Of a stretch of DNA of 64,000 bases, positions 36,911-49,435 are shown piece after piece; the stretch's first letter is position 1; each line of letters opens with the position of its first letter. The stretch is from positions 96,548 through 160,547 of the forward strand of contig NKYR01000099.1 of the NCBI GenBank assembly GCA_003184365.1, given 5' to 3'. The DNA comes from Evernia prunastri. Lineage: Eukaryota; Ascomycota; Lecanoromycetes; Lecanorales; Parmeliaceae. The notes beneath the pieces are model-generated. The model did not search any database and was not told where the DNA came from. It worked only from the letters and a program-made list of their open reading frames with translations. The translations under genes were made by a program, and so were the position numbers.

Positions 36911-37613
36911 TTAGATGAACTTATATATAATAGAAAAAGTAATATTTTAAAAAATCTTCATAAAAAACGAAGAATTTTAATTGGTTTTACAGTAATAGAT
37001 TATCGAAAATAAAACGAAATATCTTAAATATATTTCGAAAAAATCGAAGAGAGAGAATAAAAAATCCAAAACATTCTGTCTTGAGATCGTCGGCCTACGA
37101 GCAAGAAGATCCTACTCGCTTTTTACACCCAAATTTACTAGACGAGAATATCACATTCTTGGGTCTAGGCCGACGGTTTCTTTGAGAGACTGACTTCGTC
37201 TCAACCTTTTAGATTAAAGCGAAAATAAATTCAATTTTTTCGAATAGTTTTATTTTTTATAATAATAGAATTTTCTCGCTGCGCGAGTTATATAAAGCGA
37301 AAATATTCTATAAAATATATTCGTTTTTTTCGAATAGTTAATCTTTTTCTTCAATTTTTTTGAAATAATAAAATCTTCTCGCTATAGTAAACGACTTGAT
37401 AAAATTGCGACGTAGAATTTATCAAGCGATACTTGATTCGGCTAGTCTTTATTAGTGGGAAAGTCTGATTTAAGCGAGACGGCTCTGGACGTCAATAACT
37501 TTCGCGTAACGTAGAATTGTCTGTCAATTCAAGCTGGTCATGGCATGTCTGACTTCGCCCGTCAACTGCTTGGATCCTGGTCAAAGCGTCCCTTAGTGAA
37601 CTACTAGCCAGCC
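36911..37613. other. AT-rich decayed DNA with a small GC-normal insert
   Basis: Mostly AT-rich and without ORFs. An 86-bp segment at 37089-37174 has balanced composition and short inverted ends (GTCGGCCTA and TAGGCCGAC), perhaps a tiny inverted-repeat element. Balanced composition returns by about 37440, ahead of the next gene. Confidence 0.4.
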
Positions 37614-38454
37614 ATGTCAAAACCCTGGCTCCTAGTATCTCCGGCGTCTCGTGGCATCGGTCTCCAGCTCGCCAGGCGCCTGCTCAAGACCACAGATCTG
37701 CCTGTCGTTGCCACAGCCCGTAAAGACCTCGCAAGCACGAGCGAGCAGATATTGAACGGTCTCGATGTGGACGAATGGAGGCTTGAGGTGCTGAAGCTGG
37801 ATGTGTCTGGTACACTTTCCCAGAATTTCAACCGACACTGAGCTTCCACGCTGACCTTTTCCGTTAGATGAAAGCACCATCTCAGAAGCCGCATCCCGTT
37901 GCAGATCTCGTTTTGCATCCAGCTACCTTCGCCTTGCCTTTTGCATCCCTGGCATCCTTCATCCTGAGAAATCACCTTTCCAAGTCGACCATTTCAAAGC
38001 CCTTTCCACTTTCGAAATCAACGCGCTTGGTCCACTCCTCCTCTCAAAGCATTTTTCACCCCTGCTAGCCCGCCGTTCTACGGTCCTTGAATCCATCGCC
38101 GATCTCCCTGCTTCCACCGTCATCGCCCTGATGTCTGCCAGGGTCGGTAGCACAACCGATAATTCCCTCGGTGGGTGGTACAGCTATCGTGCAAGCAAGG
38201 CTGCTGTCAACTCCATTGTTAAGAGCGTTGATATTTATCTAAGGCAAAGGTGTGGAGACAGTGCGATGTGCGTTGGTTTGCATCCGGGGACTGTGAAGAC
38301 GGATTTGAGTGCGGAGTTTTGGGAAAGCACGCCAAAGGAGAAGTTGTTTACGCCTGAATTTGCCGCTGAGAAGTTGGTTCAGGTCGTGAGGGATGTGGGA
38401 CTGGATGGGAGGGGGAAATGCTGGGATTGGAGGGGGCAGGAGATACCGCCTTGA
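37614..38454 (+). CDS. short-chain dehydrogenase (C-factor/CsgA-like SDR)
   Basis: Two exons, 37614-37809 and 37868-38454, encode 260 residues. The N-terminal nucleotide-binding turn is SPASRGIGLQLARRL. The expected serine is in ALMSARVGS, and the catalytic pair is in YSYRASKAAVNSI. HPGTVKTDLS follows, as in the single-domain C-factor-like group. The intron at 37810-37867 is GT-AG. It should be a soluble NAD(P)-dependent oxidoreductase of unknown substrate. It starts about 170 bp beyond the AT-rich island and has normal coding composition, so it is probably the first gene of the conserved block. Confidence 0.88.
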
Positions 38455-38573
38455 TAGGACCATTAACGGAGTGTTCTAAGCAGATGAAATAAAGGCAGGG
38501 TAGTGATTGTGGTTCTGATTCCTTCGAACTACCGACTCTATCAAAAATGAACGTATCCATGCTGTAATATCCC

Positions 38574-41183
38574 CTATGGTCCACTGGCAGTACTCCACCT
38601 GGCAGTCACACTGGGGCTATGCAATGCTAAAAGATTTTCCAGCCCTGCATACAGGGTCCCCGTCACGCTCGTCCCACTTGATTGATCACCATCTCTCCCA
38701 GACAAGCCACTGGAGCTATCCCCGTTGGTAGTTTCCATACCGTTCAGTCCTAGACTACCGTGAATCCCATCAAAAGTCGCAGACGTATTAAGCACAGCCA
38801 CAAACGCTCTCTCGAGCATGGCGTTCTTCCTTTCCATTGCAGAGAGGCGCGCTTCAAGACCGCTCGTTTCATGCATAGAGGAGTGATGTGAGGAGCGACG
38901 AGAGGGTCCTCGCAAGAGGGGAGACAGGTGGGGTGTTGGTACCCGGGAAGCAACAGGGCGCGGTACCGGTAGCGAATGAGAGGACACTGGGCGTATTTTG
39001 CTCTTGTCTTCGGGCCCCTGCAGAGTCGGAGACGCTATATGAGGCGGCGCAGGATAGAAACCGTTTGTTTTGAGACCCTGTGGATACTCGTCAACGCTAT
39101 TCCTGCTGAACCGTGACCTTTGAGACCGCGGTCGATGGACGGGTGCAATGGGTTCCTGCTCAGCGACCACCATGATTGGCGAGAGTCTTTGAGTGAGCGT
39201 GCTGCTGTCAGGGTGTCGAAGTGTTGCCGTAGCGCTCTGACCGCTGGCTTTAGAAGGTTGTTGTCTGTGCTTGTGTGGGAAGAGTGCAAAGCTGTATGAA
39301 TCCCTTGGACTTGGCAGCTCCGCGACACCCTTATGGCATCTACTCTCATTCATTGTGTTCTGAACAACTGGTTCGATTTCTCCAATCGTCGCTTTGTGAG
39401 ACCTCAATCTAGCCAAGTCTCGAAGTTTCTTTTGCCTAGTATCCTCTGTTCTCTCTTTCTTCCATTGCTCCAGATCGTCCAGTGTGCCAACGCTCATACT
39501 TGTGGGCAGGTGATCGGCCCGCGGGAACGAGATGCCGCGTCTCTTCGAACGGAGCGGCGGTGATGGTTGAAATATCACTTGTTCTGGTTCCGTCGCTGCG
39601 TTTGTTTTCATTGACGAACCCGGTCGTTTGGGTGGGCTGCTATCGACAGCAGGGTACAATTTGTATTGGGATCTAGCCGGCGACTTTTGCGGTGGTACTG
39701 TTGGAGGGTAGCTCTCTGGGCTTGTTAATCTCTGGCTCGTCTGACTGGCCCTTGGTGTCGCTGGCGCGAAGCTGTCGAGCCCCTCAGGCAGAGATGGCAA
39801 CGGCGTGAGAGGTGCAGGCCCAGGCTGAGGTGGTACTTTGACAAAGACGGCACTTTGGGCGTTGGACACGACGCCGGATGAGGCATCTGATTGGATGTCT
39901 TCTGTAGTGGATTCTGCTGATATAACGGAAGGTGCTTTGGAATGGTGGTTGGTGACCGGCGATGTCTTGGTTTCCGGAACCTGCTGTGGGGCCATGTGCA
40001 ACGGTGGCGCTAAAGGAGATCTGGCCAGCTCCTTGAAGGCATCTGGGGGAGTGATGATGCTGTTGGGAATCCCGCCCGAGGGAGGCGCTGGATGACCTTG
40101 ACAAGTAACGGCAGTCAAAGATCTCTCTGGCGTGGCTGGAGGTTTAATCTGTTTGCCCGTCCTCTTGGTTGGACTGCGCGATCTGCGTCGAATTGCCGCG
40201 TGAGCACGCGCAAATGGTGCGGAGCCGTTAGCGGCGAAGTCGCGGACTCTTGGCTGGTCCTCACCTTCTGGTTCTGGGACTGGAGAAGCACCTGCAGTCA
40301 GAAGACTCGTATCACCACGGGATAGTATTTGAGAGAGGTCTCTCAACAAGCCGAGGGAGTCATCAGTGATGCTCTTTCTCGGTGACGATTGCAGGCTTGC
40401 TACTTCGGTCGATGGCTTGGGTCCGTTAGGATCTTTTCGCCCAGCTGCGGTATCTCCATTAAAGAGTCTATCCGCGAGGAGTCTGTTTCCGAGACTTGCG
40501 GAGGTAGGGTTGGCAAATCCAACGGTCTGGTAAGGCGACAGTCGTTGTTGAGCCTCTCGGCGTTCAAGACTCCTGTGAACGGAGCGCTCATGTATCGATT
40601 CTTTGGTCCCATCGACTTGATGAATATTGGGGTCTCCATCCCCAACAAGATCAAAAGAAGCTGTGAGGTGCTTTCGTTGGCCTCTACTCGCAGGAGGACC
40701 TATAGGACGTCTGCTTTCATTGACTTGGTACGTCGATGCGTTGCGACTGCTATCGTATATCTGTCCTGAAAGAATCTGTCCGTACTTGCGACCATCAGAA
40801 GTCCTATGTGTCGCTACTGGCATTTTTTGGTTCTCTTTGTAAGACTTGCATTTAGTGCGCGAACTAAAAACTGCCTTGAGGGAATGTTTGCGATGCTCCG
40901 GCGGTGGTTTGTCATCCTGAGTCGCGCTTGGAGGGCCCTTGATGAGCTCCTCGCATATCTGTTTGTTCAACGTTCTCGCCTCTAGAACCTCGCCCAAGAT
41001 ATTGCTTTCGTCGAGTTCTCGTTTGTAACTGAAGCCAGCGCTGCGTGGCTGGAGTCGCGCGGATCCCTTGGGGAACTGGCGTCTTGGATGCGTGAGCTGC
41101 GACGAGTCTTTTTCAACGCTGCTCGTAGGGGGGTCGGGGAAATGAAACGTCGCTGGATTAATGTGCACATTCAAATCCATCAT
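38574..41183 (-). CDS. large disordered protein of unknown function
   Basis: One uninterrupted frame of 869 residues, MMDLNVHINP... to ...TARWSTASGP. I do not recognise a family. It is rich in Pro, Ser, Arg and Gln almost throughout, with Pro-rich stretches (for example PPQPGPAPLTPLPSLP) and several basic/serine patches that could be phosphorylated. Two parts look helical: LDDLEQWKKERTEDTRQKKLRDLARL near the middle and LEARLSAMERKNAMLERAFVAVL near the C-terminus, the latter a likely short coiled coil. There is no signal peptide or membrane segment. A scaffold or regulatory role would fit but is not shown. Length and coding bias support a real gene. Confidence 0.8.
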   Translation of the reverse strand: MMDLNVHINPATFHFPDPPTSSVEKDSSQLTHPRRQFPKGSARLQPRSAGFSYKRELDESNILGEVLEARTLNKQICEELIKGPPSATQDDKPPPEHRKHSLKAVFSSRTKCKSYKENQKMPVATHRTSDGRKYGQILSGQIYDSSRNASTYQVNESRRPIGPPASRGQRKHLTASFDLVGDGDPNIHQVDGTKESIHERSVHRSLERREAQQRLSPYQTVGFANPTSASLGNRLLADRLFNGDTAAGRKDPNGPKPSTEVASLQSSPRKSITDDSLGLLRDLSQILSRGDTSLLTAGASPVPEPEGEDQPRVRDFAANGSAPFARAHAAIRRRSRSPTKRTGKQIKPPATPERSLTAVTCQGHPAPPSGGIPNSIITPPDAFKELARSPLAPPLHMAPQQVPETKTSPVTNHHSKAPSVISAESTTEDIQSDASSGVVSNAQSAVFVKVPPQPGPAPLTPLPSLPEGLDSFAPATPRASQTSQRLTSPESYPPTVPPQKSPARSQYKLYPAVDSSPPKRPGSSMKTNAATEPEQVIFQPSPPLRSKRRGISFPRADHLPTSMSVGTLDDLEQWKKERTEDTRQKKLRDLARLRSHKATIGEIEPVVQNTMNESRCHKGVAELPSPRDSYSFALFPHKHRQQPSKASGQSATATLRHPDSSTLTQRLSPIMVVAEQEPIAPVHRPRSQRSRFSRNSVDEYPQGLKTNGFYPAPPHIASPTLQGPEDKSKIRPVSSHSLPVPRPVASRVPTPHLSPLLRGPSRRSSHHSSMHETSGLEARLSAMERKNAMLERAFVAVLNTSATFDGIHGSLGLNGMETTNGDSSSGLSGRDGDQSSGTSVTGTLYAGLENLLALHSPSVTARWSTASGP

Positions 41184-41617
41184 AAGATAATCATTGGAGA
41201 TGTGACATATGGCTAAAATACTCGAGCGATGTGTTTGTGACGACCTTCGGACACTTATCTAGGGTGGTTATTCCTCAGAAATAAATTAGCAAGGGGTAAA
41301 GGTGAGTTGTTGGACAAAGGTACAGTGCATATGCATTAAGGCAAGGGGTGAGTTTATTACTCCATCGGGGCAAGAAGGGGTGACCAGCAATCCCGCGAAA
41401 TAATGGTGCGTTTAGACATTTCTGGATGTTACCAATTCCACGTTTTGCGTAGTCTCAGCCCCGAAAATGCCAGCTCCTATCATGAACATCAGGGTATCAT
41501 ACCAGCCTATTGAACGCCTTGCAATGCATGTATTTACATAAAGCCTTGCAAGATGCAGCGCTGAATCGAAATGGAGAGCAATGAAGATAAGGTCTCTTGG
41601 AAATAGAAAGGAGGCAT
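41184..41617. other. intergenic, no feature seen
   Basis: About 430 bp between the start of the disordered-protein gene and the stop of the Sen1-type gene. No ORF or repeat is apparent. Confidence 0.5.
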
Positions 41618-44600
41618 TCAGGGCCTCTTCTTAGGCCTGATGAAAGGATCCGCGTCTTTCTTTTTCCTTGGTGGTCTAACTATACTTTGTTGGGTGAGAG
41701 GTGGTTTGGGTGTAGCAGATCCTTTCAGTCCCTCTTCCGCTTCGATCGTTTGACTCGAGCCGTTCCCCAGACGCGTTGACTGTGAAGGATCCCGCTCCGC
41801 TCTTGATGCTGCATACAGGTCCCTAGAATGGTTGCTAATTCGGTCGACTTGCCTTGGTGCTACCGCCGCGACCGTAAAATTGTTCGGCGTGGCCGAGCTT
41901 GGCGCGATGTTCGTTGGCCTTGAAGGGAGACTGGGAGTTTTTGAGGGCCCGTTGGATGGCTTTGGAGAAAACGCAGAATATGGCGAAGTTCCCTGTCGAT
42001 TCCCGCTATCACTTCCATTAGATAGCCTGGATAGCGGTTGGTTGGCGTTCGATAGCCGTCGGGACGCATCTTGTTGACTCGGTTTGAAGGGTCCACTCGC
42101 TGACTTTGGTCCCTTGGGAGCATCTAGAGGCGGAGAGCGTTCTCGTTTCCTTTTCTCGCCAATGCCCCGAGTCCGCTCTTGGGAATTTGGGCTAATACTA
42201 CCAGGTGCTGGCGTGTCAACCATAGTCCGTACAACAGGCACTTGCATTCCATGAGATCCCATTTGCCTCTTCCGCTGGATCTCAGGCAAACGCTGCAAAA
42301 AGTTTCTGTGGTCAGCCTCGATCCTGGTAAGTCGTTCCCTTTCCTTCTTCGACAAAGGCGCCGTATTGCTGCAAATCTCCCGCGTATGGTCAAATGCACC
42401 GCAAATCAGACAGCGGTCTCTTGTGCAGGACGCTTTTACGTGCTCGGAGCCGCCGCACCGATAGCATTTGTTTGAGCTTATATTCATGGCGTCTGGGTTC
42501 TCGCAACGACTGGTGAAATGTGCAAAGCTGCCACATTTCTGGCAATTTCCTAGGGGATTGAGGCCGTTTGCTCCACCGGCGGGTTTCGACGGCAGCATTT
42601 CTGCATCAGCGACCGTTCCGCTGTCGCATGGTGGTTCTCCCACAGTTGAGCTACGGCGGCTTGTAGCGGTGATATCACCAACGACTGGTGATGCTTCGAC
42701 GACGGAGCTACGGCGGCTTGTGGCGGTGAAAGTGTCAACATTCAGTGATCCTGCAGCGACCGAGCTGCGGCGTCTTGCAGCGGTCAACGCGCTAGAGGCT
42801 GGTGCATCAGTCATCTCGATATCGTGATCAACACTTGAAGAGGTGGCACTCGTAATGGGTGAGTCTTTCTTTCTGGTCGGCACAGTTGAGTCCAGGTGTA
42901 GCAATGGTTTTCTTAAGAGGCCTGCCAGGTCGCCGCTTGTGTAGAGGTCTCGAGTCTTTGCATCCTCAATCAAGCGACCCCAGTATTCACCCCGCATCAA
43001 GGATTGCGAATTGCCCAAGACCCAGAGGGACGACTTGGCTCGGGTGATTCCGACATTCATCCGTCGGATATCCGACAGAAATCCAATGCCTCCGCCAAAG
43101 GATGCCCGAACACAGGAGAAAATGATAATCTCGCTCTCGCGTCCCTGAAAGGCGTCCGTAGTGTTGAATTCTACAGTGGTCAGCACGGAGCCACCGTACT
43201 TTTGCTCAAATCGAGAGCGAAGCTCCCGTAGCTGGCTCTTATACGGAGTGATTATCCCGATCTTTCCTTGAAAATTGTAGCCTTTGCAGTCCGTGATCAG
43301 ACGCTCAAATAGCTTGAGTGCCACTTCGATCTCGGCGATATTGATCAAAGAATGACCACGCGGAGCGCTTTGCTGAGTACCTTGTACGTCGAAGAAGCGG
43401 TATGGTCCAAGGATCTTGCTCTGGTGCCAAGGTCTTGTTCTCAGCTTGGCCATACCTGGCCCATCCAGAAGTTTCCCATCGTAGAAGGCATTGCTGGGAA
43501 AAACACTAATATCCGGATGCATCCGGTATTGAGTATCCAGAAGATGCACGTCGCTGGGACTATTAGCTTGCATGCGGACGAACAGACTCTGCTCATATTG
43601 GAATCGTGCAGCTTCTCTCGAAAGCACAGTTGGCGGCAATTGTTTGGGATCGCCGACCAAGATACATTTAGAGCATCCATACTTGAGAGGTATCAGCGCG
43701 CTGAGCTCGATTGATTGGGCAGCTTCATCAATGATGACAGTCTCAAATTCAATATTCAGACCTTGAAACATCTCGTGACCGCTGCCACTCAAGGTGGCAC
43801 AGATCACATGAGCACCGTCAAGGATGTCTTGTTGTACGCGTCGCCTGCTCATCTCTGCATCTCTTGCAGCGGTATCACCGCTGTCTCGGGCGACGTCGAT
43901 CTGATTACTGAGCTGCTGCTTCTTTCTCTTCAACACTTCGAATTGGTGATCCTGCTCTGCGGACACTGGCTGTCCGCTGGCTTTGAGGCCATCGAACACG
44001 GTCCGAAGAGTGTGAAGTTGGTCGCTGGTAGATTTGTGCTGGATCATGATCTTGTGGATTTCGTCTCCGGCGCCATTCTTCTTGCCACTGGTAGCGTTGA
44101 GTTTTGCATTAACGAGCTCTTCCAAAGTCACGTCCAGAACGTTGGTATTGATGGCATCGCTGCGCCCAAGACGGATCACTGAGAGAGCCTGTGAGTTGCC
44201 CTCGGCCGTCTTGACGCCTTGCTTGAATCTCATAACAAGCTCGTCGACTGCGGCATTACTTGGAGCACAGACAAGTAGCTTTTTGGAAGCAGCCCCTTTG
44301 CCGCTGCGCTGCACGTTTCCGTCGGGGTCCTGCGGACGAGCGATAGGCACACCTTTGTCCATAAAACTACCGGTCAACAGTGCACCGACAATGGCCACTA
44401 TAGTTTTAGTCTTGCCCGAGCCGGGTGGGCTGTGATACTGTGTCAGCGGCTGCGAGCACGGCAAAATGTCAGACCTCAACGTACCCTTGGATGAGAGTGA
44501 AGGCATCATTGTCAACAGCTGATTTGACAGCTTTGGCCTGCGCAACATTTATACCGTAATTCGCTACCAGGGGTCCCAATTGCTTTTCCGAGTAACCAAG

Positions 44601-47600
44601 CAAAGGCGACGGTCTCGCTCTGATGACCTCATCGCAGAGATCAAAATATTTGAGACCCAGCAAAGCACCGTATTCCCTCTCCAATGGTGTGATGGACAGA
44701 ACTTTGACAGCGTATAACGTGGAATTCGGTACCATGGAGGCGACGAGGCCGTTGCCTACATTGGCCCTGTACGTGATTTCCATCGTGGACTTTTTTCGAC
44801 TGACCTTGAAGACGCGGGCGAGACAATGCGGCTGCTGGGCTTCAGTTGAAGGTGATTGATGTTTTGACATCAAGACTACGTCCGCTTCACCGATCCCTAG
44901 TTCCTTCCCTTCCACCATCGATATTGTCGTGCTCACTTCGAGGAAGGCATCGACCGTCATGCGATTTGCTACTTTGATTTCAAAGGTTCTAAAATTGCCT
45001 TCCTCTTTTGACTTCAAGAACCCCTGCCAAGCTTCGAGGACCAGCAAGGGCTCAAAGGTATTCTGGTAATCGATGGGAGTTCGGAAGCTGTTGGTCACCA
45101 AGCTGTAATCTTGCCGCTCGGAGCCAGGGGGAAAATCGCCATTGTGGAAAAAGTCCCAGCCGAGGATGGTCTTATGCAGAGCCGTGAGATCCGGTGCCAA
45201 CCTAGCCCGCATATCTTTAGCAGACCTGACCTGCCTGGCCTTTTTGATCGGACCCTTGTATTTGGCTTGTATAGCTCTGGCGGCTTGATATTCACGGACC
45301 GCATCAGGGAGTTTCGATGGTTTAGGGCCGAAGAGCTCTTGATCCAGATCATTATCTGATTCGGATTCCGAGCCCGAGGACAACATCATACTGGAAGCCT
45401 TGGGGGCGTGATCTTTCCCTTTGACGCCCAGTTTGCCCAAGCCCGAGCCTTCCCCAAAAGTTTGTCCAGAGCTGCCAATCGCAGCCTTCTTCTTAACCAT
45501 GGCAAGTGTCTCCGCATCTCGCTTCTTCTTTGCTTCTCGTTCCTTTTCACGCTTCTCGCGGAAGAGCGCACGGTCAGCATCGGACTGAGCAGCTGCTTTG
45601 GCTCCTTTGAGTGATTTCCTCTCCCGCGTGGGGACGATGGACGGTTGGCGATCCCGAGTCTCCGTTGATCTCTTTCTCGAAGCGATCGAAGCTTGTGTGC
45701 CCTCCATCACCTCTGCGGCGCGACTGACAGACAAGAGATCCTGGTCCAGAATATCGGAATCGCCGAACTCATCGTCAGCAATCTCGACGACGGGCTGAGA
45801 CGACTTAGCTCTGGATCTCCAAGCATCCAAGTCAATCAACCCGGCCTTGGTTCTCTTCTTGACAGCTAGAGACTGCTCTCGGCTACGATCCGACAAAGGA
45901 CCCGACTGCTCACCATCAGTGTCTGCCAGGGCGATAGTACGACCCAGGTTCGACTCCAACGCTCTTGCCAGCTCCGCTTTCTCCTGTGGTTTCAAGTACG
46001 TCCTCCCTCGAGGTCCATTGTTGATTACTTGCTCCAGAAAATCGCAGGGCCTCTCAGCAAGGGTCATGGACAGTTCCGTCAGTCGATCCAAGACTTTGTG
46101 GGTGAGCTTCACTGCAATCTCCACCAGGAAAATATCACGCAGCCTTAGCCATTTAGTCATCGCTTCCATTGTGCGAGCCGGATGCTCCACGAGTCCCGTA
46201 CCGGCAGCGATTTCCTGGGTTCCAGTAATACCTTCTTCCTGCTTGACGGGATTCGCCGAATCGATTGCGGTTTTGAAGACGCTGTACTGGTCAAAAAGTC
46301 GTTCCGAGAATTGCATCGTATCTCTGCAGAACTCCTTGAGTAGGTTCGAATCAGCACCTTTCACACGACTCCAGTCCTCCGTCATCTCATATATCACTCG
46401 AAGACCCTCCCATTGGCATTCCCAGAGGCTTTCCAGAGCTTTGATCTCGGGTATGCCGGTGAGCGAACGGGTCCGGAGTAGACCATGTTGAGAATCGCAG
46501 AGGATGTCAAGAACATCGGAAGAGGTCTTCAACATGCGGGGACAAGAAGCAAACGTCCGGTTCCGTGCTATGCGACGGATAGACCAAGAGAATGCATTCA
46601 GCGTCGTTTCAAGGAAGGTCTTGAGCAAATGGCCAACGGCCTCCTTCCGAGCCGATTCAGAGCTGATGGTTTTGATGAGATTGACGCCTGCTCCGTATAA
46701 GTTTGCATCAGGCGAGAAAAGGGATGCAACTAATGCAGTAGCCGTGTCAGGATGGCGAAAAAGTTTGTCCAGATCGCTTGGACCAAAGTCGTTGATACGC
46801 TCCAACATTTGACATACCAAATGTGTGAGGCGGCCGAATTTGACATTGAATCCGCTTTTGGCTTTCGCATACAGCTTGTCTTCTTTCACCTTAAGGTTTT
46901 CCTCTCCGTTGATCTTAAATTTTTCGAGCCCCGTGAGGTCGTTGATGCCGATCAGAGCTGCTTTAGCCACGGCCACATTACCGCGGTCGAGGTGCTGAAG
47001 CACAGCATCCCAAATGGCAGATGAGTATGATGCATAGCCATCTGGAAAGTCTCTATTCTGCTTCAAAGTCTCTTGATCAGTCTTCAAAGACTTACATTCC
47101 AGCGCGAGGGACACCTTGATAATCTTCAAACAGGTATCCGCGCAGTGTTCATGGAGCTTGTCGTCGATAGGCAGGGACGGTATCCCGATGATCTCTCTGA
47201 TGTAGGAGCTAGTGACTTCCAACGTCTCGGCGGCTACGATCCGACCTGTTGAACTCAGCGTAGCACCCTCTTTGTTGCAATTGATCAGCGTCCAGCCTAA
47301 AGTCGCAAGTCCTGTTCGTTTGCACTCCATTCTCGCGTAGATTGGAAACCTATCTGCTTGTAATCTGTCCAAAAGCTGAAAGCCAAGGGAACGACATGCC
47401 CCGGCCTGATGTACAGTCTCTAAAGAGGTCATGAAAGGTCTGATCCAGGCAAGCATGTCCTTGAGCGCAGATGATTCGTAGTCCTCGTCTTCACTGGCGT
47501 TCATCATGAATCTGTCAAATTGTGGGTTGTTGAAGACCTGCTCGATGAACGTGGTCGGCGAAATCGTGCCCATCGAGTCCCAAAAATCCTTGGGTGCGAG

Positions 47601-48594
47601 CTCTAGCAAGCTCCTGACTGTTTGAATCAGATAACGTAATCCTTCCATGTCGTGATTGAGATGTTCCAAAGCGAGCCGAAAGATATCGATATCCAAGGCA
47701 CGGAGGGAGTGAGTTACAAGATTGTTGTCAAGCTTATTTATTATCAGGCCAACGCCATACCACAGTCGTTGGAGAATTGTCATGTGTGCGGCAGGTCCAA
47801 TGACATGCCGCATGTTCAGCAGAAGCGGATCTCGTATGGCAAAGTCGAAATCCTCCTCTGTGGGCTTAGTCTTATACTTTGACCAAGTATGGGTGGCCCA
47901 GGTCCACCTTTCATGGTTCGTGTCAAACAGGAACGACGTTGCGCCGGGTACATATTGTGTAATTCTCAATTTCCTGTTTGTCTGCACCAACGCGAAAGGT
48001 TGTTGGAAATGCTCGTTCAGAAGAGACTCGTTGGTGAAGAAGGCTTCGCAGCACAGAGCTTCGAACAGGGCAAGCTGAGAGGGAAGCTCCAGGACGTCCT
48101 TGTGCCGACTAGAGGGGTCAGTCGCCTCCAATTTGCGAGTAGCACCCCCTAGCCCACGCCTAATACGTTCAATGTCACGATCATTAAATATCTCGATTAA
48201 ATCACCCACGTCCTCTTCGGTGTGGAGACTGTCGACATTAGCATTGCATTGGCCCCATCAAAGTTCCAGGTCTTCTACGTCCCACTTACTGCCTCAAATT
48301 TCCAACCAGTCGCTGCCGGCATTTGTAGTATGCTACGATACATGCATCGCATCTTCCCAGTTGTTCATCGATCCGAGCGCCAAGTTCTTCTTGAATCCTT
48401 CGCGCGTCATCGCCCTCAAAGGAGAAGAGCATCAAGCATTCACATGCTTGCTCTCTTCGGAGATCAACACTCTCACCGATTGGAAGTTCCGCTTTCACGC
48501 GGTTGAGACCAGGGGTGGTGGGGATGTATATGCTGCAAAACCAGTGTAATTCAGGAGGCAGATTCTTCAGCTCTCTGGTGAAGGTTGCAGTCAT
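41618..48594 (-). CDS. SEN1: Sen1-type superfamily 1 RNA/DNA helicase with C-terminal CCHC zinc knuckles
   Basis: Three exons, 48594-48290, 48228-44485 and 44429-41618, encode about 2286 residues. The N-terminal about 1100 residues form the helical region typical of Sen1. The helicase core begins near residue 1340: Walker A GPPGSGKT, rebuilt across the intron at 44430-44484 (about 1350); the DEAA box in VIIDEAAQSIELS; QYRMHPDIS; and NVGITRAKSSLWVLGN. Family role: 5'-3' unwinding of RNA:DNA hybrids, termination of non-coding transcription and R-loop removal in the nucleus. Unusually, after the core come three Ser/Arg-rich repeats (TATSRRSSVVEASP type) and three CX2CX4HX4C knuckles at about 1970-2025. 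The tail is disordered and basic, ending KKKDADPFIRPKKRP, a likely nuclear signal. Confidence 0.93.
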
Positions 48595-49435
48595 TAGTAA
48601 AGGAACAGTGAGTCCCTCGATACGCCTTCGAGCACTGAAATACGTACTGTAGCTTGTTTAAATACACCGCCATAATCTTCAAGCATTGCTAATGAAAGGC
48701 GCTGGCTGGGGGGCCTCGCCCTCCCCCAAGGAGAGTGTGGTGGCTCGCAAGAAACTAGCGACTGCAGAAGTTTCTATGGTGCCAATGATCAAAACGGCAT
48801 TCAGTGAGACTCAATAGAAGAACTGAGCGCCGATACAAGTTACCAAGGTCAAGTGAGGCTTATTCAAGGCAAGACAAGAGAATGAAGGCGAGCCCTCAGT
48901 CCTGCTGTACCGTGGGAAGGTATTTGACTTGGCACGTAGAGTAAGTGAGTAACGCGTAAAGTGGAGCCCTTATTCTTATCAACTAGCGCCGGCGGGAATT
49001 AAGGAATCTGAACCGTGAACGGAATGTGTGCGCAGCGTTTATCCGCAGTGGAGCTCGTGGAGCTTCTAGTAAGATTAGGTAGGTAAGGTAGGAACAGCAC
49101 TGCCTCTCTTGATACCCTAATACCCTAGAAAAAGACTTCGAGCACAGAGAGACACCATAATACATGGCTAGATTCACAAGTATACATCTAGTGTTTCCAC
49201 AACGAGTGCTTAGAACTACAGCTCATGACATCTATCCCTTAGCCCACACCCAAGCGCCAATAAGTGACAAAGACCATCTGCGAGGTTAGCGGCTTGTACG
49301 CCTTCCTTTCAAAACGCCTCACATGCAACAGAAATTACAATAACTCGCTCCAGGAACATGGTCGCAAACAAGAGTATCTAGGTCGCTAGCAGATGCACAC
49401 ATGGAAAGGAGGCTGTATATCCGAGCGTCGTGATG
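48595..49435. other. intergenic, no gene seen
   Basis: About 840 bp between the Sen1 start and the end of the flippase gene. The composition is ordinary. I see no RNA gene or repeat. Confidence 0.5.

Noticed and set aside
46471..46480. Possible extra copy of the cluster word (GGTCCGGAGT) inside Sen1
   Set aside because: Differs at a core base (GGTCC instead of GGACC) and lies in coding sequence.
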